Of a stretch of DNA of 64,000 bases, positions 26,552 through 34,316 are shown one piece after another. Position numbers and translations under genes: made by a program. The stretch lies in assembly GCF_024612015.1 (NCBI RefSeq), contig NZ_CP102512.1, positions 5,890,001-5,954,000 on the forward strand. Reading direction: 5' to 3'. The notes beneath the pieces were generated by a model. The model was not told where the DNA came from and searched no databases. It saw only the letters and a program-made list of their open reading frames with translations. Within the stretch, counting starts at the first letter, position 1; each line of letters opens with the position of its first letter. This DNA is from Streptomyces sp. CA-210063 (GTDB lineage: Bacteria > Actinomycetota > Actinomycetes > Streptomycetales > Streptomycetaceae).

Positions 26552-26803
26552 CTAGAAACGCGCCTCGCGCGCCCTTCTGCGCCCCGCCGCGACGGACTGG
26601 AGTACTCCGGCGCCGGCGATGAGGAATCCGACGCCCATGAGCATGCTCAGGACGAACATGTAGGTGGGAAACGGAGTCGTTCCGAGGAACAGCGGGGCCA
26701 CGGTGACGAGTGTGGCCACGGCGCCGACGAAGAAGACGATGGCTCCGGCACGGATCAGCCGGTCACCGGGTTCGGCGGAATTCGGTTGGGTTTTGTCACG
26801 CAC
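26552..26803 (-). CDS. Small two-helix membrane protein
   Basis: 83 residues from a GTG. Two hydrophobic helices (AGAIVFFVGAVATLVTVAPLFL and TYMFVLSMLMGVGFLIAGAGVL) and an Arg-rich tail (AGRRRAREARF) placing the C-terminus inside. Function unknown. Convergent with the HAD gene at a three-base gap. Confidence 0.7.
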   Translation of the reverse strand: MRDKTQPNSAEPGDRLIRAGAIVFFVGAVATLVTVAPLFLGTTPFPTYMFVLSMLMGVGFLIAGAGVLQSVAAGRRRAREARF

Positions 26804-27013
26804 CCGACCAGGGTAGTTCCCAGCGCGAGGGAACAGTCGGCCGACGTCTTGTCACCTGCTCCCGGACCAATAGGCTCATACGTTTCCTTTGGTATCCGTA
26901 GCGATGTGTCGCCTGTCGGTGTCGTGCCGTGTGTCCGGTGTCGGTCGGTCTCGGGTCGTATATGAGTGCGTGGATCGAATGGGTGACCTTTTCTCGAGAG
27001 TGTCGTTGACCGG

Positions 27014-29038
27014 ATGACAGCACGATGGGCGGGGAAGGGGGAACCGTTGAGCCGGAAGCTGCCGCTGGGCGAGGGTGAAATGGCCCGGACCGCCTGTGCC
27101 CGTGGTCTGCTGCGCGCGGGTGTGGTGGAGAGGACGGGTGAGGTGCTGTCGGCTGCTGTGCTGGCGCAGCGGGTGGGCTGGGCAGCTGATCTGGTGTCCG
27201 GCATGGCTGGCGAACTGCTGGCCGGGCACTGGAACGCCACCGATGTGGACGTGCTCGCCTCGGGTGAGGATGTGGGCGGACGGAAGCTGCCGTCGAACGC
27301 GTGGATGGCGCTGCGACGGCTGGGTTGGACGGCCGCCCCGGCCGACGGCGTGAGGGTCAACGACCGGATTGTGCGCATGGCCCAGGAACAGGCCGGGCGC
27401 GCCCTGCGCTCGGCACACTGGCGGGCCGAGCTGACGTCCGCGGTCCTTCGGACGTGGCCGTGCGATCCGGGCAGGCGCACACCTGAGGAGTGGGAGCGGG
27501 TGCGGGAGGCGGTCCCCGGCGGTCGGCATCTGCCGTCGAGTGTGATCCGCTCCCGCACCCGGCAGATCACCGCCTTCGCCAGCAGGAACGGCCGCCTGCC
27601 GACCGGCGTGTTCGAGCTGGAGGCCCCGCCCCGGGCGACGCGGATGCTGCTGCTGTCGGCGTGTGACGGGCAGCAGGCCACCATCGAACGCGGCGAATAC
27701 GACCCGCAACGCGCGCTGCTGCGCCTGCAGTTGCCCGCCCGGCCCGACCCGCGCTCCTACCGGGACTGGACCTGGGTAGCCTGCCCCGTCACGCTGCCGC
27801 CCACGGTCCCGCCCGGCGCGGTGCTGCACCTGCCCACCCTGCGCATCACGGGCATCACGGGCAGCACGGTGCGCGCCGATCTGGCTTACACCCATGCCGT
27901 CCCCGGGTCCCGCCGTACCGGCCACATGGTGGCGCTCGGGGTGGACTGGGGCCTGAACACCCTGCTGTCTGCGGGCGCGGCCCGGCTCCACGACGACGGC
28001 AGCATCACCGCGCTGGGGGCGGGGGCCCAGTTCCGGGCCGCCGGAGTTCTGTCCAGGCAGCACCGGTTGCGGCGTCTGTCGGAACACCTGCACACCAAGG
28101 CCGACCAGTACCAGCGGCTGATCGGAGCCGACGAGCAGCACGAGCTGTCCGGCAGACATGGGGTGCTGCGGGACGAGATCCGTTTCGTGTCCGACCGTCG
28201 CTCGCACCTCAACGACGCCCTGGCCCGGGCCGCCGCCCGCTGGGTGGTGGACCAGGCCATCGCCGCCCACGCCACGGTCATCTACCTGGAAGACCTGCGG
28301 TCGATGGAAGCGGGCGGCATGGGCCGCACCACGAATACGCGCCTGTCCCAGACGGTGCGCGGCCAGATCGTCGACCGCATCCGGCAACTGGCCGCCGAGG
28401 CCGGCATCGCCGTCGTCACCGCCCCGCCCCGCAACACCTCCCGCCACTGCCCGCGGTGCCTGACCCCGCTGCGGCACCGCAAAGCCCCCGACCTCCCCAC
28501 CACACCGGGCTGGAAATGGGCCGTCTGCCCCGACCGGGCCGGATGCGGCTGGCAGGGCGACCGCGACCACGGCGCCTGGCAACGCATCACCGCACGCGGC
28601 CTCACCCACCAGGCCAGGACCGTCACCGACCGCGCCACCGGGCAGATGGTGATCCGCACGGTCGTGGACAAGTTCGAGACCCACGCGGTCATCACCCCGA
28701 CCGCCCAGACCAGCCGGGCCGACCGGTCCAAGACCGGCCCCACCCGGCGGAAACCCACACGCCCCGCGCCCAGGCGACGCGGGGCACCCTCCCCCACCGG
28801 CCCCTCGGGTCCGGCGGGCAAGCGTCCGGAGGGACACGCACCAACGGACCGCAGGACGCTGCCCCGCGCAGCCCACCGGAACCAGGGCGTGACCACGATC
28901 AGCACCCCCACCACCAGCCGACACCGGCCACGAGGAGCAGCACTGGGCGCAGGATTCCACCTGCACGCTCACGCCACCCCTCCACGATGGGCACAACCCA
29001 CGCCAGACGCTATATCTGACATGGGATCAGTAAGCTGA
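27014..29038 (+). CDS. tnpB: Orphan TnpB-like RuvC nuclease (IS200/IS605-type), oversized
   Basis: 674 residues. The split RuvC site is complete: D311 in ALGVDWGLNTLL, E426 in VIYLEDLRSM, D518 in GDRDHGAWQRI. A CxxC-x22-C-x5-C zinc ribbon sits between the last two (C479, C482, C505, C511). TnpB proteins are usually about 400 residues; here a 300-residue N-terminal lobe precedes RuvC-I, and a basic tail of about 110 residues follows the last motif. A TTG at 27047 with AGGGGGAA upstream may be the true start. No TnpA (HUH or serine recombinase) is adjacent. In TnpB loci the 3' end of the gene encodes the guide (omega) RNA; the tail-coding region here is hairpin-rich. Confidence 0.8.
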   Translation: MTARWAGKGEPLSRKLPLGEGEMARTACARGLLRAGVVERTGEVLSAAVLAQRVGWAADLVSGMAGELLAGHWNATDVDVLASGEDVGGRKLPSNAWMALRRLGWTAAPADGVRVNDRIVRMAQEQAGRALRSAHWRAELTSAVLRTWPCDPGRRTPEEWERVREAVPGGRHLPSSVIRSRTRQITAFASRNGRLPTGVFELEAPPRATRMLLLSACDGQQATIERGEYDPQRALLRLQLPARPDPRSYRDWTWVACPVTLPPTVPPGAVLHLPTLRITGITGSTVRADLAYTHAVPGSRRTGHMVALGVDWGLNTLLSAGAARLHDDGSITALGAGAQFRAAGVLSRQHRLRRLSEHLHTKADQYQRLIGADEQHELSGRHGVLRDEIRFVSDRRSHLNDALARAAARWVVDQAIAAHATVIYLEDLRSMEAGGMGRTTNTRLSQTVRGQIVDRIRQLAAEAGIAVVTAPPRNTSRHCPRCLTPLRHRKAPDLPTTPGWKWAVCPDRAGCGWQGDRDHGAWQRITARGLTHQARTVTDRATGQMVIRTVVDKFETHAVITPTAQTSRADRSKTGPTRRKPTRPAPRRRGAPSPTGPSGPAGKRPEGHAPTDRRTLPRAAHRNQGVTTISTPTTSRHRPRGAALGAGFHLHAHATPPRWAQPTPDAISDMGSVS

Positions 29039-29108
29039 TTAGAGACGCTGGTACCGGCGGGTCCGACGGCCCGCTGTAGCGCTATCCAGAGCAGTTTGCG
29101 CACACTTA

Positions 29109-29134
29109 GTGCGGCACCGCGTTGATCTTTCGGG
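29109..29134. repeat. IS630 left terminal inverted repeat
   Basis: Begins GTGCGGCACCGCGTTGATCT and ends in CGGG; it pairs with 31089-31114 with one mismatch and is preceded by the target TA. Confidence 0.9.
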
Positions 29135-29135
29135 A

Positions 29136-29930
29136 TTATGAAGCAGGGCGGACGAAATGGAGCACTGGTTCCCCGCTGTCGGGCAGGAGGGTGCGTCCGC
29201 TGGGAGTGAAGCCAGCGCGTCGGTAGAGGTGTTGCGCCCGGTCGTTGCTCTCGCCGGTCCATACCTGGAGGTGTGCGTACCCATGCTTGTTGGCGTGTCC
29301 TGAGATGCTTTCGAGAAGGAGCAGTCCCAAACGTCGTCCCCAGTGGTCGGGGTGGACGAAAACCATGGAGATGTGGCACAGCTCTTCCAGCCGCGCTCCG
29401 TGGCCGTCCTGGTCGCGTCCCGGTTCGGCCAAGGCCATGCCGAGCACCTCATCACCGACCGAGGCCACCAGGACGAGCGCATCGGGTTCGGCGAGCTTGT
29501 CTTTCACCCGGGCGATGCGCTGCTCGGTGGGCGGTCGTCCGCGAGCAGTATTGGCTTGGCGCCAGATGTCCACCGCAGCGGCGAGGTCCTCGCCGCGTGC
29601 GAGGTGTGCTGTGACCGGGGCGCCGAGATGCAGGCCGCAGGACCAGTCGAGAGTTTCCTCGGGGGTGCCGACCGGGTGCCCGGTCGGCAGGATGGTGTCC
29701 TCGTAGCGTCCGGTGTTGTCGGTGTAGAGGGCGAAGCCCCACCGGTCGGGGTCGCCGGTGTCGCGCAGGCGGCACAGCGGGAGTTCGTCGCCGTTGTCGA
29801 GCAGCGCGTCGAGGTAGGCGAATCCGGCTCGGTAGCGAACTGTGAGCTCGGTTATGGGCGGCCAGCGCCAGGCCCGCTCGGCAAGGCGTTGTCGTAGCAC
29901 TTGGGCTTTCACCGTGTTCTGGGTCGCCAT
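29136..29930 (-). CDS. GNAT-family N-acetyltransferase carried by the IS630 element
   Basis: 264 residues from the ATG at 29930 (MATQNTVKAQVLRQRL). Residues 1-110 are a separate domain (RYRAGFAYLDALLDNGDELP, ...WGFALYTDN...YEDTILPTGHPVGTPEE...DWSCGLHL) that I recall as a free-standing protein often near Streptomyces transposases. Residues about 125-264 are a GNAT fold with the acetyl-CoA motif HPDHWGRRLGLLLLESI and the end QHLYRRAGF. The stop codon lies two bases inside the left inverted repeat. It may confer modification of a small molecule or toxin; the substrate is unknown. Confidence 0.75.
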   Translation of the reverse strand: MATQNTVKAQVLRQRLAERAWRWPPITELTVRYRAGFAYLDALLDNGDELPLCRLRDTGDPDRWGFALYTDNTGRYEDTILPTGHPVGTPEETLDWSCGLHLGAPVTAHLARGEDLAAAVDIWRQANTARGRPPTEQRIARVKDKLAEPDALVLVASVGDEVLGMALAEPGRDQDGHGARLEELCHISMVFVHPDHWGRRLGLLLLESISGHANKHGYAHLQVWTGESNDRAQHLYRRAGFTPSGRTLLPDSGEPVLHFVRPAS

Positions 29931-30024
29931 GGCTTCCATCATGCCGGGGCCGCTCTGTCCGGGGCCCCGGGCCGGGCTGCCAAGGTCTGCGGACCGGTGG
30001 GCTGTTCTCGGGGGTGGGGGATTG

Positions 30025-31085
30025 GTGCCGGCGAGTCCGTTCGCGATCGTTTTGGAGGCTGACGAGTGGGCCGGGTTCGAGGAGCTGGCCGCATCCCGGA
30101 CGGAGCAGGCGGGCCCGGTCCAACGGGCCGCGGCGGTGTTGGCCTGTGCCGAAGGGATGTCGAACGCTGCGATAGCGCGGCGGATCGGCCGGCATGTGGA
30201 CACTGTCCGGGCCTGGCGCACACGCTTCGCCACCGAGCGGATGGCCGCTTTGTCCGATCGTCCCCGGCCCCGCGGCCGTCCCCGGCTCAGCCCCGCCGAC
30301 CGGCTGCGCGTGATCGCGGCCGCGACCGCAGCTCCGCCGGGCCCGGACGGCACATGGATTCACTTACGGCCGGCCTGCCACCTCCGGCTCTTCGGCCCGG
30401 CAGTCTCCGCCTCGCAGGTCGGACGGATCCTGGGCGCCGTCGACCTCAAGCCCCACCTGGTCCGCGGCTGGCTCACGCGCCTGGCCGACCCGGACTTCTT
30501 CACCCGCGCCGCCGACATTTGCGCCGTCTACCGCAACTGTCGTGCGGACTCGGTGGTGTTGTCGGTCGATGAGAAGACCGGGATCACCGCCCGCTCCGGC
30601 AAGCATCCCGACCAGCCCGGACGACCGGGACGGCGCACCCGCCGGGAGTTCGAATACCTCCGCCACGGCACAGTGTCCCGTCGTCGCCCTCGACGTCCAC
30701 ACCGGCCAGGTCATCACCGAGACCATCGCCCGGAACAATGCCGACACGTTCATCAGGTTCCTGCGGCTGCTGAACTCCAGCATCGCTGCGCACCTGGACA
30801 TCCACCTGGTCTTGGACAACGGTTCCTCGCACACCGCGAAGAAGACCCGGTCCTGGCTCGCGGCGTATCCACGGTTCCACATCCACTGGACGCCGAAGCA
30901 CGCGTCCTGGCTGAACCAAGTGGAGATTTTTTCTCCGCGCTCACCCGGCGTTTACTACGTCGGGGCGCGTTCACATCGCGCCAGGACCTCGGCGACCGCA
31001 TCGACGATTTCGTGCTCCAAAACGACACCACGGACGCTCAGCACTACCGCTGGACCTACGACGGCACCCACTCAAAGCCGCATGA
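30025..31085 (+). pseudogene. IS630-family transposase, disrupted by three small deletions
   Basis: From GTG 30025 (GGGGTGGGGG upstream) the HTH region is intact (SNAAIARRIGRHVDTVRAWR; RPRPRGRPRLSPADRLRVI). The DDE core starts in frame (LSVDEKTGI), but the frame shifts by an apparent 2-base loss near 30670 (expected GTQC...ALDVHTG continues in another frame), shifts back by one base in a T6 run near 30932 (NQVEIF / FFSALTRR), and shifts again by one base in a C run near 31067 (expected GTPLKAA then TGA at 31083). LDNGSSH and the late Glu region survive as fragments. All three changes lie in short repeats, so sequencing error is a possible alternative. Confidence 0.8.
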
Positions 31086-31088
31086 ACC

Positions 31089-31114
31089 CCCGAAAGATCA
31101 ACGCGGTGCTGCAC
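31089..31114. repeat. IS630 right terminal inverted repeat
   Basis: Reverse complement of the left terminal repeat with one mismatch, followed by the TA duplication. The original transposase stop (31083-31085) lies just before it. Confidence 0.9.
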
Positions 31115-31116
31115 TA

Positions 31117-31449
31117 GAACACTTCTCAGACGCAGGTTCCGACGAGTACGCGGCAGACGTGCCTACCGGCAAGGTCCTCGGGGGTGCTCTCCCGTTCGAC
31201 ACTCGCAACGGTGACGATGACCCTCAGACCCTCTTGGCTATCGATATGGGCTCTGTGGTGGCTCAGCTTGAGTTGAAGTGCCAGCGTGGCGCCGTGCCTC
31301 TGAAGACGTGGGGACGTCCCAGGGAGATTGACCGTACGGCAATCCTGGAAGACCTTGAGGGCGGCATGAGCGTCATGAAGGTTGCGGCCAAGCACGGTAT
31401 CGGCCGTGCGACCGTCTTCCGTAGCAAGGTGGAAGCCAAGGAGAGCTAA
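31117..31449 (+). pseudogene. Fragment with resolvase-type C-terminal HTH
   Basis: Open sequence read through from the dead transposase, with base composition visibly less GC-rich than its surroundings. The last 45 residues (WGRPREIDRTAILEDLEGG, MSVMKVAAKHGIGRATVFRSK) look like the C-terminal DNA-binding helix-turn-helix of a serine resolvase or invertase. Catalytic parts are absent. It is probably the 3' remnant of a foreign gene interrupted by the IS630 insertion. Confidence 0.45.
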
Positions 31450-31475
31450 TCCCCTCACACTTCCTGCACCACTTT

Positions 31476-31503
31476 GAGCCTCTGCCGACACAGGCAGGGG
31501 CTC
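31476..31503 (+). terminator. Rho-independent terminator
   Basis: GAGCCTCTGC pairs with GCAGGGGCTC (one G-T pair) around an 8-base loop, then a T-containing tail AGTCTCGTTTT. It closes the accessory stretch before the cold-shock gene. Confidence 0.85.
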
Positions 31504-31612
31504 AGTCTCGTTTTAAGGCGTGTTGGGTTGGAGAGACCCCCGGTAGGGTTGCATGACGGCAGTTCAACCGGGTGTCCAGGAGCGTCCGGGACCGATCGAG
31601 GGAGTGTGTGCT

Positions 31613-31996
31613 TTGCCGACTGGCAAGGTCAAATGGTTCAACAGCGAGAAGGGCTTCGGCTTTCTCTCCCGCGACGACGGCGGTGACGTCTTCGTCCACT
31701 CCTCCGTACTGCCCGCCGGTGTCGACACCTTGAAGCCGGGCCAGAAGGTCGAGTTCGGGGTCGTCGCCGGTCAGCGCGGCGACCAGGCACTTTCCGTGAC
31801 GATCCTGGAGCCGGCCCCCTCGGTCGCCGCCGCACAGCGCAAGAAGCCCGACGAGCTCGCCTCGATCGTGCAGGATCTGACGACACTTCTGGAGAACATC
31901 ACGCCGATGCTGGAGCGGGGCCGCTACCCCGACCGTGCCGCGGGCAACAAGATCGCGGGTCTGCTCCGGGCCGTGGCCGACCAGTTGGACGTGTAG
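31613..31996 (+). CDS. Cold-shock domain protein with C-terminal extension
   Basis: 127 residues from a TTG at 31613, chosen because GAGGGAG stands eight bases before it and the cold-shock domain begins at once ([20 protein letters not shown], with RNP1 KGFGF and RNP2 DVFVH). After residue 65 comes a family-specific helical tail ([20 protein letters not shown]...[20 protein letters not shown]). CspA-type proteins bind single-stranded nucleic acid. It is convergent with mqnD at a ten-base gap. Confidence 0.93.
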   Translation: MPTGKVKWFNSEKGFGFLSRDDGGDVFVHSSVLPAGVDTLKPGQKVEFGVVAGQRGDQALSVTILEPAPSVAAAQRKKPDELASIVQDLTTLLENITPMLERGRYPDRAAGNKIAGLLRAVADQLDV

Positions 31997-32005
31997 CCCT
32001 CACAC

Positions 32006-32875
32006 CTAAGGGAAATCCAGCGCGTTCGGGCCGAGGGGCGGTACCAGCCCCTCGGCCGCCGCGCGGGTGAGCAGGCCCCTGACCGCCGCGTAGCCGTCCT
32101 CGCCCAGATCCGCCGTGAACTCGTTGACGTACAGGCCGATGTGCTGGTCGGCGACAGCCGGGTCCATCTCCTGGGCGTGTTCGAGGACGTACGGGCGGGA
32201 GACCTCGGGGTCGTCCCAAGCCGCGCGGACCGACGCACGGATCGTCTCGGCGATCCGCGTCAACGTCTCCTCGCCCAGTGCCCGCTTGGCGATGATCGCG
32301 CCCAGCGGGATCGGCAGACCCGTCGTGCCCTCCCAGTGCTCGCCCATGTCGGCGAGCTTGTGGAGGCCGTAGTTCTGGTACGTGAAGCGGGCCTCGTGGA
32401 TGACGAGACCGGCGTCGACCTTCCCGTCCCGCACGGCCGGCATGATCTCGTGGAACGGCAGTACGACGATCTCGCCGACGCCGCCGGGCAGTGTGTCCGC
32501 CGCCCAGAGGCGGAAGAGGAGATACGCGGTCGACCGCTCGCTCGGCACGGCCACCGTACGGCCGGTGAGGTCCAGACCGTCCGGGCCCGGCTCCCGCGTC
32601 AGCACCAGCGGACCGCAGCCCCGCCCCAGCGCGCCGCCGCAGGGCAGCAGCGTGTATGTGTCGAGGACGTACGGCAGGACGGCGTACGACACCTTCAGGA
32701 CGTCGAGTTCACCGCGTTCGGCCATGGCGTTGGTGACGTCGATGTCCGCGAACGTCACATCGAGCGCGGGCGCGCCGGGAATCCGGCCGTGGGCCCAGGC
32801 GTCGAAGACGAAGGTGTCGTTGGGGCAGGGCGAATACGCCATCCGCAGCGTGCCGTTCAGCGCCTCAGAACTCAT
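32006..32875 (-). CDS. mqnD: 1,4-dihydroxy-6-naphthoate synthase
   Basis: 289 residues. Family hallmark AYSPCPNDTFVFDAW near the N-terminus, then a periplasmic-binding-like fold (TVAVPSERSTAYLLFRLW; KVDAGLVIHEARFTYQ). MqnD converts cyclic dehypoxanthinylfutalosine to dihydroxynaphthoate in the futalosine route to menaquinone. The start at 32875 overlaps the mqnB stop by 11 bases, so they are translationally coupled; an ATG at 32911 would give 47 bases of overlap. Confidence 0.93.
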   Translation of the reverse strand: MSSEALNGTLRMAYSPCPNDTFVFDAWAHGRIPGAPALDVTFADIDVTNAMAERGELDVLKVSYAVLPYVLDTYTLLPCGGALGRGCGPLVLTREPGPDGLDLTGRTVAVPSERSTAYLLFRLWAADTLPGGVGEIVVLPFHEIMPAVRDGKVDAGLVIHEARFTYQNYGLHKLADMGEHWEGTTGLPIPLGAIIAKRALGEETLTRIAETIRASVRAAWDDPEVSRPYVLEHAQEMDPAVADQHIGLYVNEFTADLGEDGYAAVRGLLTRAAAEGLVPPLGPNALDFP

Positions 32876-33710
32876 GGGGATCACCGGGTTCACGGGGGTC
32901 ATGGGGGTCATATGGATCCCAACTCTCCAGTACGGGCGTCAGCTTCCCGAAGGCCTCGGTGAGTGCGGTGAGCGCGTCGCCGATGCGCCAGGCGGCGCGG
33001 TCGCGCGGGCCGACCGGGTTGGAGACAGCCCGTAGTTCGAGGACGGGGACGGTGTGCGCGGCGGCGGCCTCGGCGACTCCGAAGCCCTCCATCGCCTCGG
33101 CCAGGGCGCGCGGGTGCCGGGCGCGGAGCGCGGTGGCGCGGTCCGCGCTGCCGGTCACCGTCGAGACGGTCAGCACGGTGCCGGTGCGGGCGCCGGTGGC
33201 GGTCGCGACGGCGTGGACGAGGGCCCGCGGCGGGTGGTGGGTGACCGTGCCGAAGCCCAGCTCGGTGACCGGGACGAAGCCGTCGGGGGTCTCGGCGCCG
33301 AGATCGGCCGCCGTGATCTCGTCGGCGAGGACCAGGGAACCGACGGGGGCCTCCGGCTGGAAGCCGCCCGCGATCCCGGTGGAGACGACCAGCGCGTACG
33401 GCCTGCCGTCCAGGGCCGCGGCGGTCAGCGCGGCGGCGGTGGAAGCGGCGGCGAGAGCGGGCCCCACACCGGCGGCGAGGAGATCGTAGACGGGGCCGGA
33501 GGGCGGGGAGCCGTTGTCCCGGCTGGCGTGAGACGGGGGCAGGGAACCGGTGTCGTCATGGGACGGCGGGGAGCCGGGGGCGTCGTCGCCGGTGTGCCGG
33601 AAGCGGTGGAGGGTGGTTGCCGGGAGGGGTACGTCGGTGCCGGGGCCCGGGAACGCCCGTGCCACCGCGTCCCGTTCGGCGGGGACCGCGGTGGCTACGA
33701 GGATGCGCAT
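32865..33710 (-). CDS. mqnB: Futalosine hydrolase
   Basis: 281 residues, nucleoside phosphorylase/MTAN fold: ILVATAVPAERDAVARAF at the start, VSTGIAGGFQPEAPVGSLV, AMEGFGVAEAAA (the purine-nucleosidase active-site Glu region), and LRAVSNPVGPRD. MqnB removes hypoxanthine from futalosine. An unusual Ser/Pro/Asp-rich insert (residues about 40-75) and a DPYDPHDP tail are extra. First in the pair with mqnD. Confidence 0.92.
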   Translation of the reverse strand: MRILVATAVPAERDAVARAFPGPGTDVPLPATTLHRFRHTGDDAPGSPPSHDDTGSLPPSHASRDNGSPPSGPVYDLLAAGVGPALAAASTAAALTAAALDGRPYALVVSTGIAGGFQPEAPVGSLVLADEITAADLGAETPDGFVPVTELGFGTVTHHPPRALVHAVATATGARTGTVLTVSTVTGSADRATALRARHPRALAEAMEGFGVAEAAAAHTVPVLELRAVSNPVGPRDRAAWRIGDALTALTEAFGKLTPVLESWDPYDPHDPREPGDPHEF

Positions 33711-33726
33711 CGTCGGCGGGCGTGGA

Positions 33727-34197
33727 TCAGGCGTCCGGGTTCGTCAGCTTGAAGTTCCACACGCCCTTGATGTCCGAACCGGCCTCGTTCTGCTCGACGA
33801 CGCTGATGGTCAGCGACTTCGCGGCGGTCTGGCCGGGCTGGGTGGCGAAGAGGGCGGCGTCCTCGAAGGAGAAGTACGTCTTCTTGAACGTGTTGCTGGT
33901 GGCCTGCTCCCCGTTGATCCACAGGGCCCAGCCCGTGTCCGCCACCTCGGGGTCGACACCGATGCGCAGGACCTCGCCCTCGGGCAGCTCGATCGACTCG
34001 GAGGGCTTCTCCTGCGCGCACTCCTTGGCCTGTGCGGCGTCGAGGGTCCGGTAGCACTCGGCCTCGGAACTGATCGAGTCGGTGCCGATCGTGACGGTCG
34101 CCATCGGCGTCGGCTCATCGCAGGCCGACAGGACGAGAAGTCCGGCGGAAACGGCGCCGAGAGTGGCTGCGGCGCGACGGGAACGCTGGGAGGTCAT
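33727..34197 (-). CDS. DUF2771 lipoprotein
   Basis: 156 residues. Signal peptide and lipobox LVLSAC (Cys 26) mark a membrane-anchored lipoprotein. The mature part (ATVTIGTDSISSEAECYRTL, ...LRIGVDPEVADTGWALWING..., ...KLTISVVE-like strands) fits DUF2771, a beta-sandwich of unknown role conserved beside the mqn genes in Streptomyces. Expected in the operon with mqnB, 16 bases downstream of it. Confidence 0.85.
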   Translation of the reverse strand: MTSQRSRRAAATLGAVSAGLLVLSACDEPTPMATVTIGTDSISSEAECYRTLDAAQAKECAQEKPSESIELPEGEVLRIGVDPEVADTGWALWINGEQATSNTFKKTYFSFEDAALFATQPGQTAAKSLTISVVEQNEAGSDIKGVWNFKLTNPDA

Positions 34198-34316
34198 GGG
34201 CGAAGGCTATCGGGCATGTCCAGGGGTGCCCCTACGTGGGGTGCGGCGTGCCGTGTCCGGCGGCCGGGGCGGGCCCCGTTTCGCCGGGCCCCGAGCGCTT
34301 TCGGCACCGGGCCGGG

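Larger units (their letters stand above)
29109..31114. mobile_element. IS630-family element with GNAT passenger gene
   Basis: About 2006 bp bounded by inverted repeats of 26 bases plus the TA target, matching at 27 of 28 positions, and flanked by TA dinucleotides (29107-29108 and 31115-31116), the IS630/Tc1 target-site duplication. It contains an IS630 transposase gene broken by three frame lesions and, on the opposite strand, an apparently intact GNAT gene. Typical IS630 elements are 1.0-1.2 kb with a single gene, so the passenger makes this a compound form. Confidence 0.85.

Noticed and set aside
30932..30945. Programmed -1 frameshift at the T6 run of the IS630 transposase
   Set aside because: The motif looks slippery, but two further shifts at other places would still break the protein, so simple decay (or sequencing error) is more economical.
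27014..31449. CRISPR array or tRNA attachment site near the TnpB-like gene
   Set aside because: No regularly spaced direct repeats and no tRNA-like cloverleaf or duplicated tRNA end was seen.
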